Part shown: positions 44,574-56,327 of the stretch, piece after piece
Layout of the letters: each line of letters starts with the position of its first letter
Position numbering within the stretch: position 1 is the stretch's first letter
From: Erythrobasidium yunnanense
Taxonomy: Eukaryota > Basidiomycota > Cystobasidiomycetes > Erythrobasidiales > Erythrobasidiaceae
NCBI GenBank assembly: GCA_001600175.1
Contig: BCJC01000004.1
Coordinates: forward strand, 682,001 to 746,000
DNA length: 64,000 bases
Reading direction: 5' to 3'
Translations under genes and position numbers: made by a program
Notes under the pieces: generated by a model
The model's input: only the letters and a program-made list of their open reading frames with translations
Database searches by the model: none
What the model was told of the DNA's origin: nothing

Positions 44574-46730
44574 ATGGACTTCTTGTTGAGGAGGGTAAGG
44601 CAGCCCTTCCAGCCTCGTTATACATCCCATCTGTTGATCATGCATCATCCTTGGCCAGCCCGAGAGCTACAAACTCAAGAAAAACTACAAGATGGGACGT
44701 ACTTTAGGGACAGGCAAGACATGCGCTATCATCCATACCTACCTCGAGCCCTCCCTGATGAAGCTTGGACTTCAGGCTCCTTCGGCTTGGTCAAAGAGGC
44801 ACTATGGATCCCTCACAACTTACAAGTCGCTGTCAAGATCATCACAAAGAAGGTAGTCAAAGGCAAAGAACACATAGTCTACGATGAGATGGAAGTCTTG
44901 CGCGCGCTGGACCACGAAAACATAGGTCCGTCATCGGTCATTCACGCGCGACTCCAACAGTTTCGCCTCCCATTCTTCCATCTTTTCCTACATCCTTTAT
45001 TTCTCCTGTTTACTCTGAACTGACTCTGCGCACCGTCCGCAGTCAAGTTCTACGTGAGAATAAGAGAGCCAAGCCAAGACAAATCTGCACAGCACTGATA
45101 CCCAAATCGATGGCAGGAATGGTTCGAAAGCAAGGAGAAGTTCTATCTTGTATTCCAGCTCGCAGACGGCGGAGGTCAGTCAATATCGATTGACGAGTTC
45201 TCGGATTTAAGCTGATTCCTTCGGCATCTCCGGTTGATAGAGCTGTTTGAACGGATATGTGAACGCGGGAGTACGTCCTCTATTCATCTACATCTGACAT
45301 ATCGATATGGTCTGACATTTCCGCGAGCAGAGTTCACCGAAGCCGACAGCGTCAAGGTCATACAGGCTGTTCTGGTGAGACTGTCCTTACACATAAGGGC
45401 TTTCGCAGCTGAACCCTCACACAGCACGGCGTCCAATATCTCCATTCGCAAGAAGTTGTCCATCGGGATCTGAAGCCGGAAAACCTGTCAGCTTTCTTAC
45501 CTTTACGCTTCTCTACTCGTGAAACTGATCGTACGGCTTACATGAATTAGGCTATTCGAGAGTCCTACATCTGATAAACTACTCATATGCGATTTCGGGA
45601 TAGCGAGACATTTGGAAAGTCCGGATGAGCTGCTGACGACACTGGCTGGCTCGCCGGGGTATGCAGGTGAGGGAGTAGTACTGTTTTGCAAAAACGGGGA
45701 AGCTGATGATCTCTTTGTACAGCGCCGGAAGTACTGACGAGGGCCGGACATGGGAAGCCAGTGTAAGCGTTGGCAACATCCGCCAGAACTCGGGGTATTC
45801 CGCTAATCCTGGACGCGAATAGCGATATGTGGGCCATCGGGTACGTCTTGTTCTTCCTCTCGCGCGTTCAAGACCTCTCTGACCTGGCGAATACAGGGTG
45901 ATCACCTATACTTTGTAAGCCAATGCCCCTGTGCACACCGCCTGCAACATTAAGAGACCTTTGGTATCTTACAAAGGTTATGCGGATATGTGAGTCAAAG
46001 TCTGGTGTCGCGCTGAGTCCGTAGCTGAAGCTGCTGTGCCTGTTTAAGACGCCCTTCCGGTCTGAAAACCGCCGCGAACTGATTGAAGAAACGACGAAAG
46101 CGAAAGTCTACTTCCACGAAAAGTACTGGAAGAGGGTGTCTGACGATGCGAAGGGTATTTTAGATTTTCCTTTCCTGTCTCGGGCGTTCAAGCTGAATTA
46201 TTGCGTGCCAGACTTCATTCTATGCCTCATCAAGCCTGATCCGAAAGACCGCTTGACGGCTGTTGAAGCTTTGAATCATCGCGTACGTACCACTGTCGAT
46301 CAGAAATTTCACCTCAAGCCGACTTCCTCGGTTTTCGCAGTGGCTCAAGCAAGGCGAGCAATACGACCACGATATCTCCGATGGTCTTCGAGAGAACTGG
46401 AATGCGCGTCGTAAATGGAAGATGGCGATCTCCGGCATCCAAGCTGCTGTGCGAATGCAAAAAGCGTCCGGCGTATCGAGCCATGCGAATTCACCTAGAA
46501 CGTCACCTCGAAAAAGTGGAGAATACAATACAGCTACGGATACAGAGACGGATGCTACTGATGATGAGGTGGACAAGGAGAGGAAGAGGAATGGGAAGAG
46601 GCCGGAAATGTATGGATTGAAGACGGACGATCAGACGGCCAGGAGAATATCCAGCGAATTGCATCAGGACCTAGATGATAAGATGAACAAGCTTTACGAT
46701 CGAGCTCAGGATCTGACGCTTAGGGAATAG
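44574..46730 (+). CDS. Calcium/calmodulin-dependent protein kinase (CMK type)
   Basis: Sixteen exons can be joined (44574-44594, 44659-44713, 44776-44925, 45043-45053, 45117-45174, 45241-45270, 45331-45374, 45425-45486, 45551-45666, 45723-45762, 45823-45840, 45897-45914, 45977-45989, 46049-46154, 46212-46282, 46341-46730), giving 400 residues. The kinase domain has the Gly loop LGTGSFGLV, VAVKII, HRDLKPENL, DFGIA, the activation segment TLAGSPGYAAPEVL and DMWAIGVI. After DPKDRLTAVEALNHRW comes the regulatory helix NARRKWKMAISGIQAAVRM, a likely autoinhibitory and calmodulin-binding site. The second intron begins GC instead of GT. Exons as short as 11 and 13 bases occur. Confidence 0.9.
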
Positions 46731-46828
46731 ACAGACACATACTAGCAGTTCCGCCTTCAGCAAAGCTTGGTACACCTAGATCTTCGTTCACAAATCAGTT
46801 CTAGTTATGTCTTTGTGTGTTGTACAGT

Positions 46829-47733
46829 CTAAGCAGCCGCAGCCACTCTAGATGTACCAGAAGAAGCAGTGCGTGCTCCCGATCGTGCTTGCGCTTTCTG
46901 CTGCTTCCGCTCTTCCTTCTCGGCCTGTCGACGAAGCCGCTCTGATTGCTGCCACAGCTGGTCCATCGTCTTTCTAGCTTGCTTATCAGTTTTCCTGTCA
47001 GTTATGGGGTTCCCACATCGATCTAACCCTTTTGGCCATAGTTTGCTTGTGTTGAGAGGTCCACTCCAGGCTGTCTCTCCGCCATCGTTCTGGAAGCCTT
47101 GTACAGCTTGTGGTTCAAGCACGCAGATCTTGGATAAATACTCATCCCAGAGTAGTGTGCCCCAAAAAGTCCTGGTATTGTGAAGTCGCTGGGAGTTGTT
47201 CAACGATTTCATGGCGGAGAAAGCATCTTCGGGCAGCTCAGGGTTAAACTCCGCCTGTATCTGGCCTGGAACTTCCAGGAAGGTTGTGTCATTGAGCTGC
47301 AGGCGTGCAGCTCTAGGTTGTCCACGATGATCGATCCGCATCTGGATCCGAGCATAAGCTTCATGCCAGCTCGGGATAGTCGCCATGAATGCAGTGACGC
47401 GAGACTCTTCGCTTGTCGAAACGGATGAAGTGCGACGAGATGTAAAACTGCTGACAAGACTGGAAGCAGAGTGTCGTCTATGTTGCGAGAATTGACTTCC
47501 CCGTCGTGCGGCTGTTGCCATAATGCTTGCTGGAGTACTGTGTTCGTAGCAGGTGAAAGCTGTAAGCTGAAATCTCCGAATGAGGGCAGTTTGAGGATGT
47601 CACAAAGGGAAGTGATCCCTTTACTGAGGAATGAGGTCTGTGGAGAAAGGAAGTACTCATAGGGAAGTGTCAGTTTCGATGTTGATGGAAAGTAAAGCGT
47701 CTGGGAGAGCGTGCTGAAGGTTTGTCCCTCCAA
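46829..47733 (-). CDS. Unidentified protein, tandem paralogue 1
   Basis: The clear part is an exon from about 47521 to 46829. A Ser/Arg-rich lead is followed by AFMATIPSWHEAYARIQMRI, TTFLEVPGQIQAEFNPELPE, NTRTFWGTLLWDEY and a Lys/Arg/Gln-rich coiled-coil-like tail. An upstream exon within 47733-47530 (FLSKGITSLCDILKLPSF) aligns with the matching part of the next gene, so the gene probably starts near 47733 with one intron whose ends I could not fix. Same strand and same block order as the neighbour show a tandem duplication. I recognise no known family. Confidence 0.5.
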
Positions 47734-47972
47734 TGGGAGGAATGAGACTCCGTCCCTCGACTCAGTCCGATCCAGTAGGTATGTCTGACGTATAATACAA
47801 GGAGCTGTAAATACTGACAGATGAACAACACGACCATTGAACTGCGAGTGTTATCGTTGTGTCTGCTGCTGGCTTTGCTCCTCGACCATCCGAAGATAAC
47901 GCCTGCGTATCTTGAGGAGGTAGTGTTACGTACTCTTCGTCTGTTCCTCGTCCATCTAGTTCCCGCATCGAT

Positions 47973-48620
47973 CTACTTCTTTCTACCAGATCTTACTCGT
48001 GTCGATGAGTTCGCTCCAGGCTGTCTCGCCGCCATCGTGTTTTGTGCGCCTTCTACTTGAGCCCACTCGGTCACCGAAATTCTGGAATTATAGTAGTCCC
48101 AGACGAGCTTGCCCCGGAATGTCCTCGTGTCATGCGAGCGTCTGAATGCCCTCAGCGGATTTGAACCGGCGAATGTACCTTCCGGTAATCGGGGCTGGAA
48201 GTCAGCTCGAATGTGCAACGTGCGGGGTACTTCTACGAAGTCGGTATCTCCAATCTGGATGCCCGCGATTCTCGGTCGTCCCCAAGCATTGAGGCGCATC
48301 TCGATGCGACCAAAGCTTCCATCCCATTTTGGGATAGAGGCCGTGAAAGCTCGAATGCTAGACTCTGAAGCAGATGGAACGCGACTAGATGTCGGGTTGC
48401 TAGGCCTTCTATCTTGGCGGGGTTCGCTGGGAGGGTTCGAAAACGAGTTATGTCTTGATGACCATCCTTGACTCCCACTCTCAGATTGCCAGAGATCCGA
48501 CGTGGGAAGGGAAATCGGACGAGATCGATACTAAGGAGAGCAGTCAACTCCTCTGTCAGAAATTTATCGTCAGCAAGAAGCTCAGTATAGACGGCCGTAG
48601 CTACAGCAGTCAGTGTAGAT
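47973..48620 (-). CDS. Unidentified protein, tandem paralogue 2 (5' end not fixed)
   Basis: The blocks correspond one to one to the preceding gene: FLTEELTALLSIDLVRFPF, AFTASIPKWDGSFGRIEMRL, TDFVEVPRTLHIRADFQPRL, DTRTFRGKLVWDYY and a short basic end RVRSGRKK. It lacks the long charged tail of paralogue 1. No convincing start codon is seen upstream of about 48600, so the left exon boundary (on the minus strand) is a guess. The two copies have diverged strongly apart from the listed blocks. Confidence 0.42.
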
Positions 48621-48685
48621 AACGCAATCTAACGCGTTTGTGATGTACAAGCAATGCCATGAATGCCAATTATTAGACGCATAAC

Positions 48686-51600
48686 CTATTGCATCTTCTT
48701 CAGCTCGATACTCTCAGGCTCAGCAGACGTGCTTCGGGTCTTGCGGTCGTCGCTGATGGAAGTCGTCGCAGCATGCGGCTTCTCCAACGATCGCTGATGC
48801 GGTTGTGAGAAGTGTTCGCGCTGCTTCGACTGTCAGCTGTGCTCCATGTGCTTCATTCCCGATCGAGGGACGTACCAATGTATCGTTGGCAACCTTGTAC
48901 ACCTCTCGACTGACACCTCGCGCCAGCGTAACGACAGGCCCGGTCTGATACGACCATCAGCAACGTGCACATGCTACTCTGACTGGACAAGACACTAACC
49001 ATGCCAAGCTGTATCGTGATGAAAGTGCCTGCAGCCGCGATAAGAAGCAGGGAGAAGTAGACCGGATTCTTGATGACGGCGATAAACTCGTTCCAGCCGA
49101 GTATACCGATGACCGCATACATCCACAGCGGGATCTGCGAGATCGACGAGACCATGCTTCGTTTCGCTTCGACGTAGTACGCATCCGATTCTCTCCTGAA
49201 CTTGTCGGCCAATTGGATCTGCTTGGACTCCGACAAAACGGAAAGCGTAGAGGCGAAGTCGAACTCCACATCATCCATGGTCTCTGTCGAGCCAGTCTCG
49301 CTTTCCGAGAGCGAGAATGCTAAAGAAGAATCTTGGGGCTTGATTGTCGAGTAGAGCGGAATCAAAGCTAGAGTCTCTTCTTTGGCTGTGCGGAAGGCAG
49401 CATCGATATCGTCGTCTGGCTTCCAGACGCGCGGAACGCCATCTTTGTCATAGCGGAACTTGTCCTCGAAGGCTAGCTTCAGCTTGATGAGCATGACTGT
49501 ATCGGCTGTTTGCTCGTCGATGACTGAGCGAAGTGAGAGCCATGAACGCTTCCTGAGATGCGCAATCGCATGCTCGTTCTCCTCATCAGTCGAGTTGAAG
49601 CCTGTGCGTGGTCGTCAGCCACTAGCTTCCGGCCTTCGTCGGCCTGCTCACTCTTAGCCTTGCGTAGGTAGGTACCCTCCGCTTTCTCAAGAGACGACCT
49701 GAAAGCTTTGAGGACCTTGTCCCACATATCTGGTGAAGGCTTGTTGAGAGCCAGCTCGACGTTCGGTGCGAATTGCTTTTTGACAGATCGCTAGATTGCA
49801 GCCAGTCAGCATCCTATTCAGATATGCCAGGAAATATGAAGCTTACGTCGATCACTATCACCATCTTCTTGGTCTCTTCGGCGCGCAGAGTATCGGCGAT
49901 CGAGGCGAGTTCCTCCTTCAGCTGAACGAGACCTTCGTCGTACGACCAGTCCGTATCTTCCAGCTTGACCACTGCGTCAAGAGTCAGCGAAAGTGTTCCA
50001 TGTCATAGGAGCGAAACATACGAGCTGCCTGCTTCGAGTAGCGCTGTTCGGCCTGCTCATTCGCTTCTCGGACGAGGACTCCGAAGTCATATCCTTCTCC
50101 CTTCAGAGCAGCTGCGATACCTGTCTTAAAGTCCTTTACTATGATCTTGTGTAAGTTCTGTAACTGTCCAATGAAAAGCGGAGCCAAAGCTGCATTCATC
50201 TTGCCTAGCAGTTCGTCTCTCTTCCGCTGGTAGACCGCAGGGTGATATCGAGATGCCGCTGTATCGAAGACTGCCAGTGCAGACGATCGTGACTGCGACA
50301 TGCCTTGGCCGAGTCCTTCGACTACGGAGCCGCCATCCACAGGTTTGCGGTAGGACACTGTCTGGCTTTCGAAAGTTGCGAATGCACCGGCTGCTATTTC
50401 GTCGCATCTGAACTGCGCAAGAAGTTCTTGCTGCGTCGGCAAGTCGAGATCTTTGTTTGCAACGACTTGGTCCTATTTGCTACTACTTTCAGCATACAAT
50501 CGAAGTTGCAGGTTGATCTGGCTTACCCAAATACCAGCTAGATACGGCGCAAATCCATCTGCTGGAATACGCTTATGATAGACAGGCTTGAAGACGAAGT
50601 CGCTATTCTTGGGATCTACGAACCGCTGGCGTAACTCGACAATCTGGCTTTCGAATTGGTCGGGCTGCAGGAGCTTATGCGGCAGGGTTGTGAAGTCAAG
50701 ATCGAAGAAATCGGTTATTTGCGATGATTCAAGGCCTTCGGGCTGATGTCGCACTTCAGCTCATGCTAAATGACTTGGAATATTATCGTTACCTACTTTC
50801 GATAGACCGTCCCATATCCTGTTCAGATCTTGCTTGAGCGTCGCAGCAAGGTTGCCTAGCGGAGTTGTACCGATATGATCTCTGATCACAAAGAGCAAGA
50901 GCGCTTTGTCTTTATGCGTATTCTTGGATTTCGCTTTCGAGGCTTGGAAAAGACCGAGGTTGACTTCGAGAACAGTCTTGAGCAAGCCCATGTTTGCGCC
51001 TTGGTATAGTCCGACCTGCAATACCTCATTAGCATCTTACCAGCGATCAAGCAGTAAGTGAAACCAACTTGATGCTCCCACATATTGACTATGAGGCACT
51101 CCGCAGTCGCCATACTGAACAGCGCAGCCTTCCTCTCGAAATCTTGATCTTCTCCTCTCTCGCGACCGTCTGTACCTTCCACGTCCATGACAAGCACGGG
51201 CATGCCCTTGCCTCGGCACATCCAGATTCCTGCATGAACGACTCTGTGAGCTTTCGAATAGATGAGTTGCTCAATGTACATACCCTTCGTTGTCTGTCTT
51301 CTCTCATTCTCGCTCATGACATCGAAGGTCGTCTGGTAGAGGCGGTTCAAGAGCGTGCCTGCGATTGCAAAGTGAGTCGCAGGAATTGAAACATTCGAAG
51401 TGAAGGGTGCACACTCTTTCCAGTACTTTGCGATCCGAAGACGGCCACGACGTTGTAATCGAATCCAGAGTCGCGGAGTCCCCATTTCTGCATGTATGTA
51501 TCGAGGTTTGAGCTGGCGTGTCATCCCATCGCAGTCGCATCATTAGTCTTCAGTATATACTGCCTTGCTTGCCCGTCCCAAGCTCACGTAAATTGCTGGT

Positions 51601-51878
51601 CCTGTTGACGTTGCATCATCGTTTCAGCTTTCTTTGCGATATCTCTGACAGTTTCGTTCGCAGCTCACTTCGTCTACCACTTGTATTCTGTCAGAACTGC
51701 TGGATGTCGCTGCTTCATGGGCAGCGCCAGCGCCATTGCTGGATCCGTTGGTCGCCAGGTTCGGGCTGATGCTCGACAAGGCTGCTCTGGCTTCGTCGCT
51801 TGCGCCGGCTAATGTCTCGCGCAGTTCTTGTGTAGGATTCGCAAGCGCTTCTTGCGCTGCGTCGATGCTCAGATTCAT
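48686..51878 (-). CDS. SEY1: Sey1: dynamin-like GTPase for homotypic ER membrane fusion
   Basis: Thirteen exons (51878-51669, 51601-51588, 51512-51415, 51358-51284, 51229-51069, 51015-50797, 50742-50527, 50472-50022, 49971-49847, 49790-49652, 49601-49000, 48944-48876, 48829-48686) give 840 residues, a normal fungal length. The GTPase domain has the P-loop GSQSTGKS (about residues 101-108), the switch region [20 protein letters not shown] followed by [12 protein letters not shown], and the nucleotide-base motif [12 protein letters not shown] long helical stalk follows. Two close hydrophobic segments near the end ([12 protein letters not shown] and [20 protein letters not shown]) form the ER hairpin anchor. 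The tail ends SIELKKMQ. Exon 2 is only 14 bases. Confidence 0.9.
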
Positions 51879-51957
51879 TGCGAGATGTCGGTAGGCAAGG
51901 TAGCCGGCCTATGTAAACAGTCCTTCAACTATGCTTTCTATGCTGAAGTATAATAGT

Positions 51958-53960
51958 CTATGGTGACACGAGATCCTTTCGCACTGGTATGCTGCTCTGC
52001 CTCAGCGTCTCTTTTACTGCTTCTATGGGCACTTCTTTTCTATGGAAGATACCCGCTGCAAGCGCAGCTTCCACGTCCGTCTTTCCAAACACATCCACGA
52101 AGTGCCCAGGGTTCCCTGCTCCCGAACTCGCTACCACAGGTATCGAGACGCTCCTCTTGACCAGATCGACCAAGCGGAGGTCAAAGCCTGATTTCTGGCC
52201 GTCTTTGTCGACGGAGTTGAGTAGGATCTCGCCGGCGCCTAACTCTGCTACGCCTTGTACGAGCTGTACGACATCGATGTCTCGCGTCTCGCGCCCGCCT
52301 CGCACTGTGCATTGATACCAGCAGTATTTCTCGCCATTTGGCCCAAGATCAGGCTGTATTTGCTTGCTTGAAGACGGAAGCGAGGTAGAAGAGAGGTCCA
52401 CTACGCATGGCCGATGAGCTTCCGGTACTTCTTCAGGAGAAGAGACATAGACTCGCTTCGGATCCACCGACACGACCACAGCTTGTGAACCGTAATTCTC
52501 CGTTATCGCGGTAATACCGCTGGAAGAGGCCTTCTTTACATCTCCGTCACTCTGCTTCTTCTTTTCTAGCAGCTCTTCTACAGCGAAAACAGCATCGCTG
52601 CCTATGGACACTTTGTCTGCTCCCGCAGCAAAGTAGGCACTCGCGACATCTAGCGCTGATCGTGCTGTTCCATCTGGATCAACAGTATCTCTTATGCCTC
52701 CTCCTATCGTCAGAGGCACAAAGACCGTCTCTGCGCTCTGTGCGACCACCGCCAGCATGGGCTGATCGTTGAGGGGACACGAGCGGAAAGAGGTGATATT
52801 GAGGAAGCAGATCTCATCTGCGCCTTCGTCGTAGTATCTCCGTGCTAGATCTACGGGCTTGCCCAAATTCCGGACAGCTGCTTTGCCTTTCGCTTGCGAA
52901 GTCGAGGTAGAGCCGTTCGGTAAGGGTACGGCGAGTTCTGCTTCTTGCGTCTCGCGCACATCGTATTGATCGCCTTTTGTGACTACTAGATCTCCATCGT
53001 CATTTGCGCGTACGTCCAAGCATGCGACGATACGCTTTGTATAGCCATTTCGTTTGAGGGCCTCCCTCTTTTGCTCTATTGGTACGGCAGAGACATCTTT
53101 ACTCCTCACGACGCCAGTCTGCGATAGCCAAGCGTGAAGAACGTTCAGACCAGCCTTTCCACTCTTCTCTGGGTGAAATTGCGTTGCGAATACGTTGTCT
53201 TTCTGTACTGAAGAAATGAAGGTCTCGTCGCCATATTGCGTAGCCGTCAAGGCCCAGTCCGCTAGTCGTTCTTCATATGGCACGTTGTAAGAATGAACGA
53301 AGTAGTATGACGCGCCGTCTTCCACAAAGCCATATTTGACAGCATCGTCGACTTGGGCAGAGGTGGAAGAGGTCTTGAGCGGGATGGCACCGTTCCAGCC
53401 CATATGAGGCACAGCTTTGCCTTTCGTATCGAACTTGTGCATTCGTGCTGGGATGACGCCGAGGCCAGAAAGACTTGGTGCTTCGTCGGACGCTTCGAAC
53501 AAGACTTGCATGCCTATACAAATTCCGAAGCTGGGAAAGATCATGAGTATGCTAAAGATTGAGGAGTTGGATAGTAACGCACTATGGCTTGCCAGACTTG
53601 ATATACCGAGTCAATGGTCCTGCGAAGCCTTTCTCGCGAAGGGCAGTAACGGCCTGGCCGAAGGCTCCCACACCAGGGAAGATGAGTTGCTGCATATATT
53701 GAACCATTGTCAGATCCGTATGGGATAGTAGACGAGGTGGTGGGCTGGCTCACGTCTGCCTTTTCGATGTCCTCTGGGGTTTCGACCCATTTGAACTCGA
53801 AGCCTAGCTGTTTGATGGCGTTCGCCAGAGAACGGACATTACCAGCGCCGTATGAGACGAGGTATCTATCATCCAGGCATGGCCATATCAGAACAATCAG
53901 AATCTTGCCAGATTTTGACGAGGACTGGAAGCTGACAGCATGGCGTTGATCAGAAGGCAA
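51958..53960 (-). CDS. HIS7: Imidazole glycerol phosphate synthase, fused glutaminase-cyclase (HisHF)
   Basis: Exons 53960-53754, 53689-53583 and 53530-51958 join to a bifunctional enzyme of about 628 residues. The glutaminase half has YGAGNVRSLANAIKQLG, LIFPGVGAFGQA, the nucleophile region YFGICIGMQVLFE, and the His/Glu pair in ATQFHPEKSG. The cyclase half begins TKRIVACLDVRANDDGD and has EICFLNITSFR, VPLTIGGGIRDT and AVVVSVDPKRV, ending with a phosphate-binding VVASSGAGN. It makes IGP and AICAR in histidine synthesis. A 54-base stretch within exon 1 (GTCAAAAT..GATAG) has intron-like ends and is in frame, so removal or retention both keep the frame. Confidence 0.9.
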
Positions 53961-54172
53961 ATATGATCTTGATCTTGAGAAGGTTTATAAGCTCTATCTT
54001 GAGTTTTACTAGATCTTCAAGACCGTTTCAGGCCGCGACTGGGACTGAGTCAGAAAGGCGTGACTTTGGAAATTTGTCCGTCTCTCTCCTGGCGATTTGA
54101 GGGAAAGAAAGACTTGAAGAAGATCTGGAAGCATAACCTAAGGATTCACATAGCAGTGACGACAGCGACGAC
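53961..54172. promoter_or_regulatory. Shared divergent promoter of HIS7 and SER3
   Basis: Only 212 bases separate the ATG codons of two amino-acid biosynthesis genes facing outward. TGAGTCA at 54046-54052 is a perfect core for a Gcn4/bZIP factor of general amino-acid control, placed 86 bases from the HIS7 ATG and 120 from the SER3 ATG. Confidence 0.6.
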
Positions 54173-55948
54173 ATGACCGCGCCCATCTCGCTGCCAAATC
54201 TTGGCAACCTCAGCTTGAACGGCAATGCCAATGGATCCACCTCGTTCAACAGCGCAAACAGCACATCCCCTACAGCCAACATGGATCAATTCAGCCCTCC
54301 AAAACATCACTATCCTATCGTCGGATCCCCCAATAACGATGCTCGCGCGGAAGCTGGTTTCGGATTCAGAAGCAGACAGCAGGCTGGTAGCAATAGCGTC
54401 AAGAGTCCTGGCGCAGAATCCCTTTCTATAAGCGCTGGAAAGAGCCCAAGACAAAGATCAATGTCTTCTGTCATTCAACCAAAAGTCCTCACTCCTTTCA
54501 TTCCTAAAACCCTAGAAGATGTGGAAGAGCGTGCTAAGCCCAAGCTGCTGCTACTTGAAGCTGTCAGTGGACATATGTACACCCGTTAGACCGTGAAAGC
54601 AGCGAGCTGACGGATACTATCGGGCAGATCAACGAAAGTGCAGTCGAGCTATTCAGAGTGCAAGGATACACAGTCGACACAGAGAAGAGCGCACTAGGAG
54701 AAGATGATCTCATCGCGAGGCTCAACAAGGGAGGGTATACTGCAGTAGGCATCCGAAGCAAGACCAAGGTCACTGCGAAAGTGATAGAAAGCGTGAAAAG
54801 TGTAAGCTCAGCGCATCCACTACTGCAAGATATTCTTCTGATCACTTCTGAACAACAGCTCGTGGTGATTGGCTGCTTCTGCATCGGAACAAACCAAGTC
54901 GACCTACTCGCGGCTGCCCGTGCCGGTATTGCAGTCTTCAACTCTCCTTTCGCAAAGTGAGCAAGCCGCAATCTATCCTGAAGCTCATATCTCTGACCGT
55001 GTGTTTTGCAGCTCCCGCTCCGTTGCCGAATTAGTCATCAGCGAGATTGTCGCTCTTTCTCGTCAGCTCTGCGATCGCAGTGCAGAGATGCATCAAGGGG
55101 TATGGAACAAAGTCTCAAAAGGATGCTGGGAGATCCGAGGCAAAGTGCTCGGCATAGTCGGCTACGGGCACATCGGAGCTCAGCTCTCAGTCCTAGCAGA
55201 AGCTATGGGCATGCAAGTTCGGTATTTCGATGTGGTACCTATCATGGCGCTCGGCTCTGCCATCCAGATCGAGACGCTCGATGAATTACTGTCCATCTCG
55301 GATTTCCTTTCTCTGCACGTTCCCGAACTACCAGAAACGACGGACATGATCGGTGCTGAAGAGTTGGCAAAGATGAAGAAAGGCTCGTACCTCATCAATA
55401 ACGCACGAGGCAAAGTCGTCGATATCCCAGCGCTTGCAGCAAGCTTGAAGACCGGTCATCTAGCGGGCGCAGCTATCGATGTATACCCCAAAGAACCTGC
55501 TGGAAATGGCAAGAACTTTACGAACGAGCTCAATTCTTTCTTCAGCGAGTTGGCAAGCTGCAACAACGTCATCTTGACGCCTCACATTGGTGGATCAACT
55601 GAAGAAGCGCAGCGCAACATCGGTTCAGAAGTAGCTGGTGCACTCATTCGATACATGAATTTCGGAGCTTCAATAGGAGCTGTCAATTTCCCTGAAGTGT
55701 CTCTGAAGCCCATCATCGAAGGAGGGATTGTCAGAGTATGCCATATCCATCAGAACCAGCCGGGAGTACTCAAGAGTGTCAACGCCATCTTGGGAGCATA
55801 CAACGTCGAACGTCAACTTTCAGACTCGAAGGGAGATATCGCTTACTTGATGGCGGATATTTCAAACGTCACGGCGGAGGCTATCCAGCACATCTACGAT
55901 GAGATCTCAGTCCTTCCTGCGAATGTCGCGACTAGAGTGCTTTACTAG
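54173..55948 (+). CDS. SER3: D-3-phosphoglycerate dehydrogenase
   Basis: Exons 54173-54562, 54628-54956 and 55012-55948 join to 551 residues. About 100 low-complexity Ser/Asn/Pro-rich residues precede the catalytic part. The NAD site is KVLGIVGYGHIGAQLSVLAE. The substrate and catalytic regions include NSRSVAELVISEIVALSRQL, NNARGKVVDIPAL and the His in LTPHIGGSTEEAQ. A C-terminal ACT domain (VRVCHIHQNQPGVLKSVNAI) suggests serine feedback control. The enzyme commits 3-phosphoglycerate to serine synthesis. It lies head to head with HIS7. Confidence 0.92.
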
Positions 55949-56327
55949 ACATCCTCAAGAAGTTAAAGAAGATAGACAGAAGTTAGATGTTCCTTGTTAT
56001 AAGCTTTCAACCGCTGTATCCCTTTCGTACGTAGCCATTTTAGACAATTTTTAGAGTCGCCATCTTGGCTTTTCAGGTAGATGAGACTGCTCAACTAGTC
56101 TTGGAGTAATATCAATACTGTATACACTGTCACCATTGGATCTTTACAGGTCGGTATCCATGCCTCCTGCTCTTCTGCTTCTTACCTTTCGCAAAGGTCA
56201 CCCAGCGCATCACAGATAACGAGAAGAGCAAGAAGGCTCTAGATTCTCGTTGAAAACAGTGTTAAGCCAAACGGTTTGCTCTTCTGGCTTCAAGTCCGCC
56301 ATAAACGTGCTTGGCTCGCCCTCCGTC
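55949..56327. other. Intergenic region upstream of the phosphotransferase gene
   Basis: These 379 bases hold the 3' end of SER3 and the promoter of the next plus-strand gene. The left part is AT-richer with TTTTAGACAATTTTTAG. I see no other feature. Confidence 0.3.

Noticed and set aside
48150-48175. GGATTTGAACC, which resembles a tRNA T-arm on the minus strand
   Set aside because: No acceptor, D or anticodon arms pair around it, and it lies in a coding block conserved with the paralogue.
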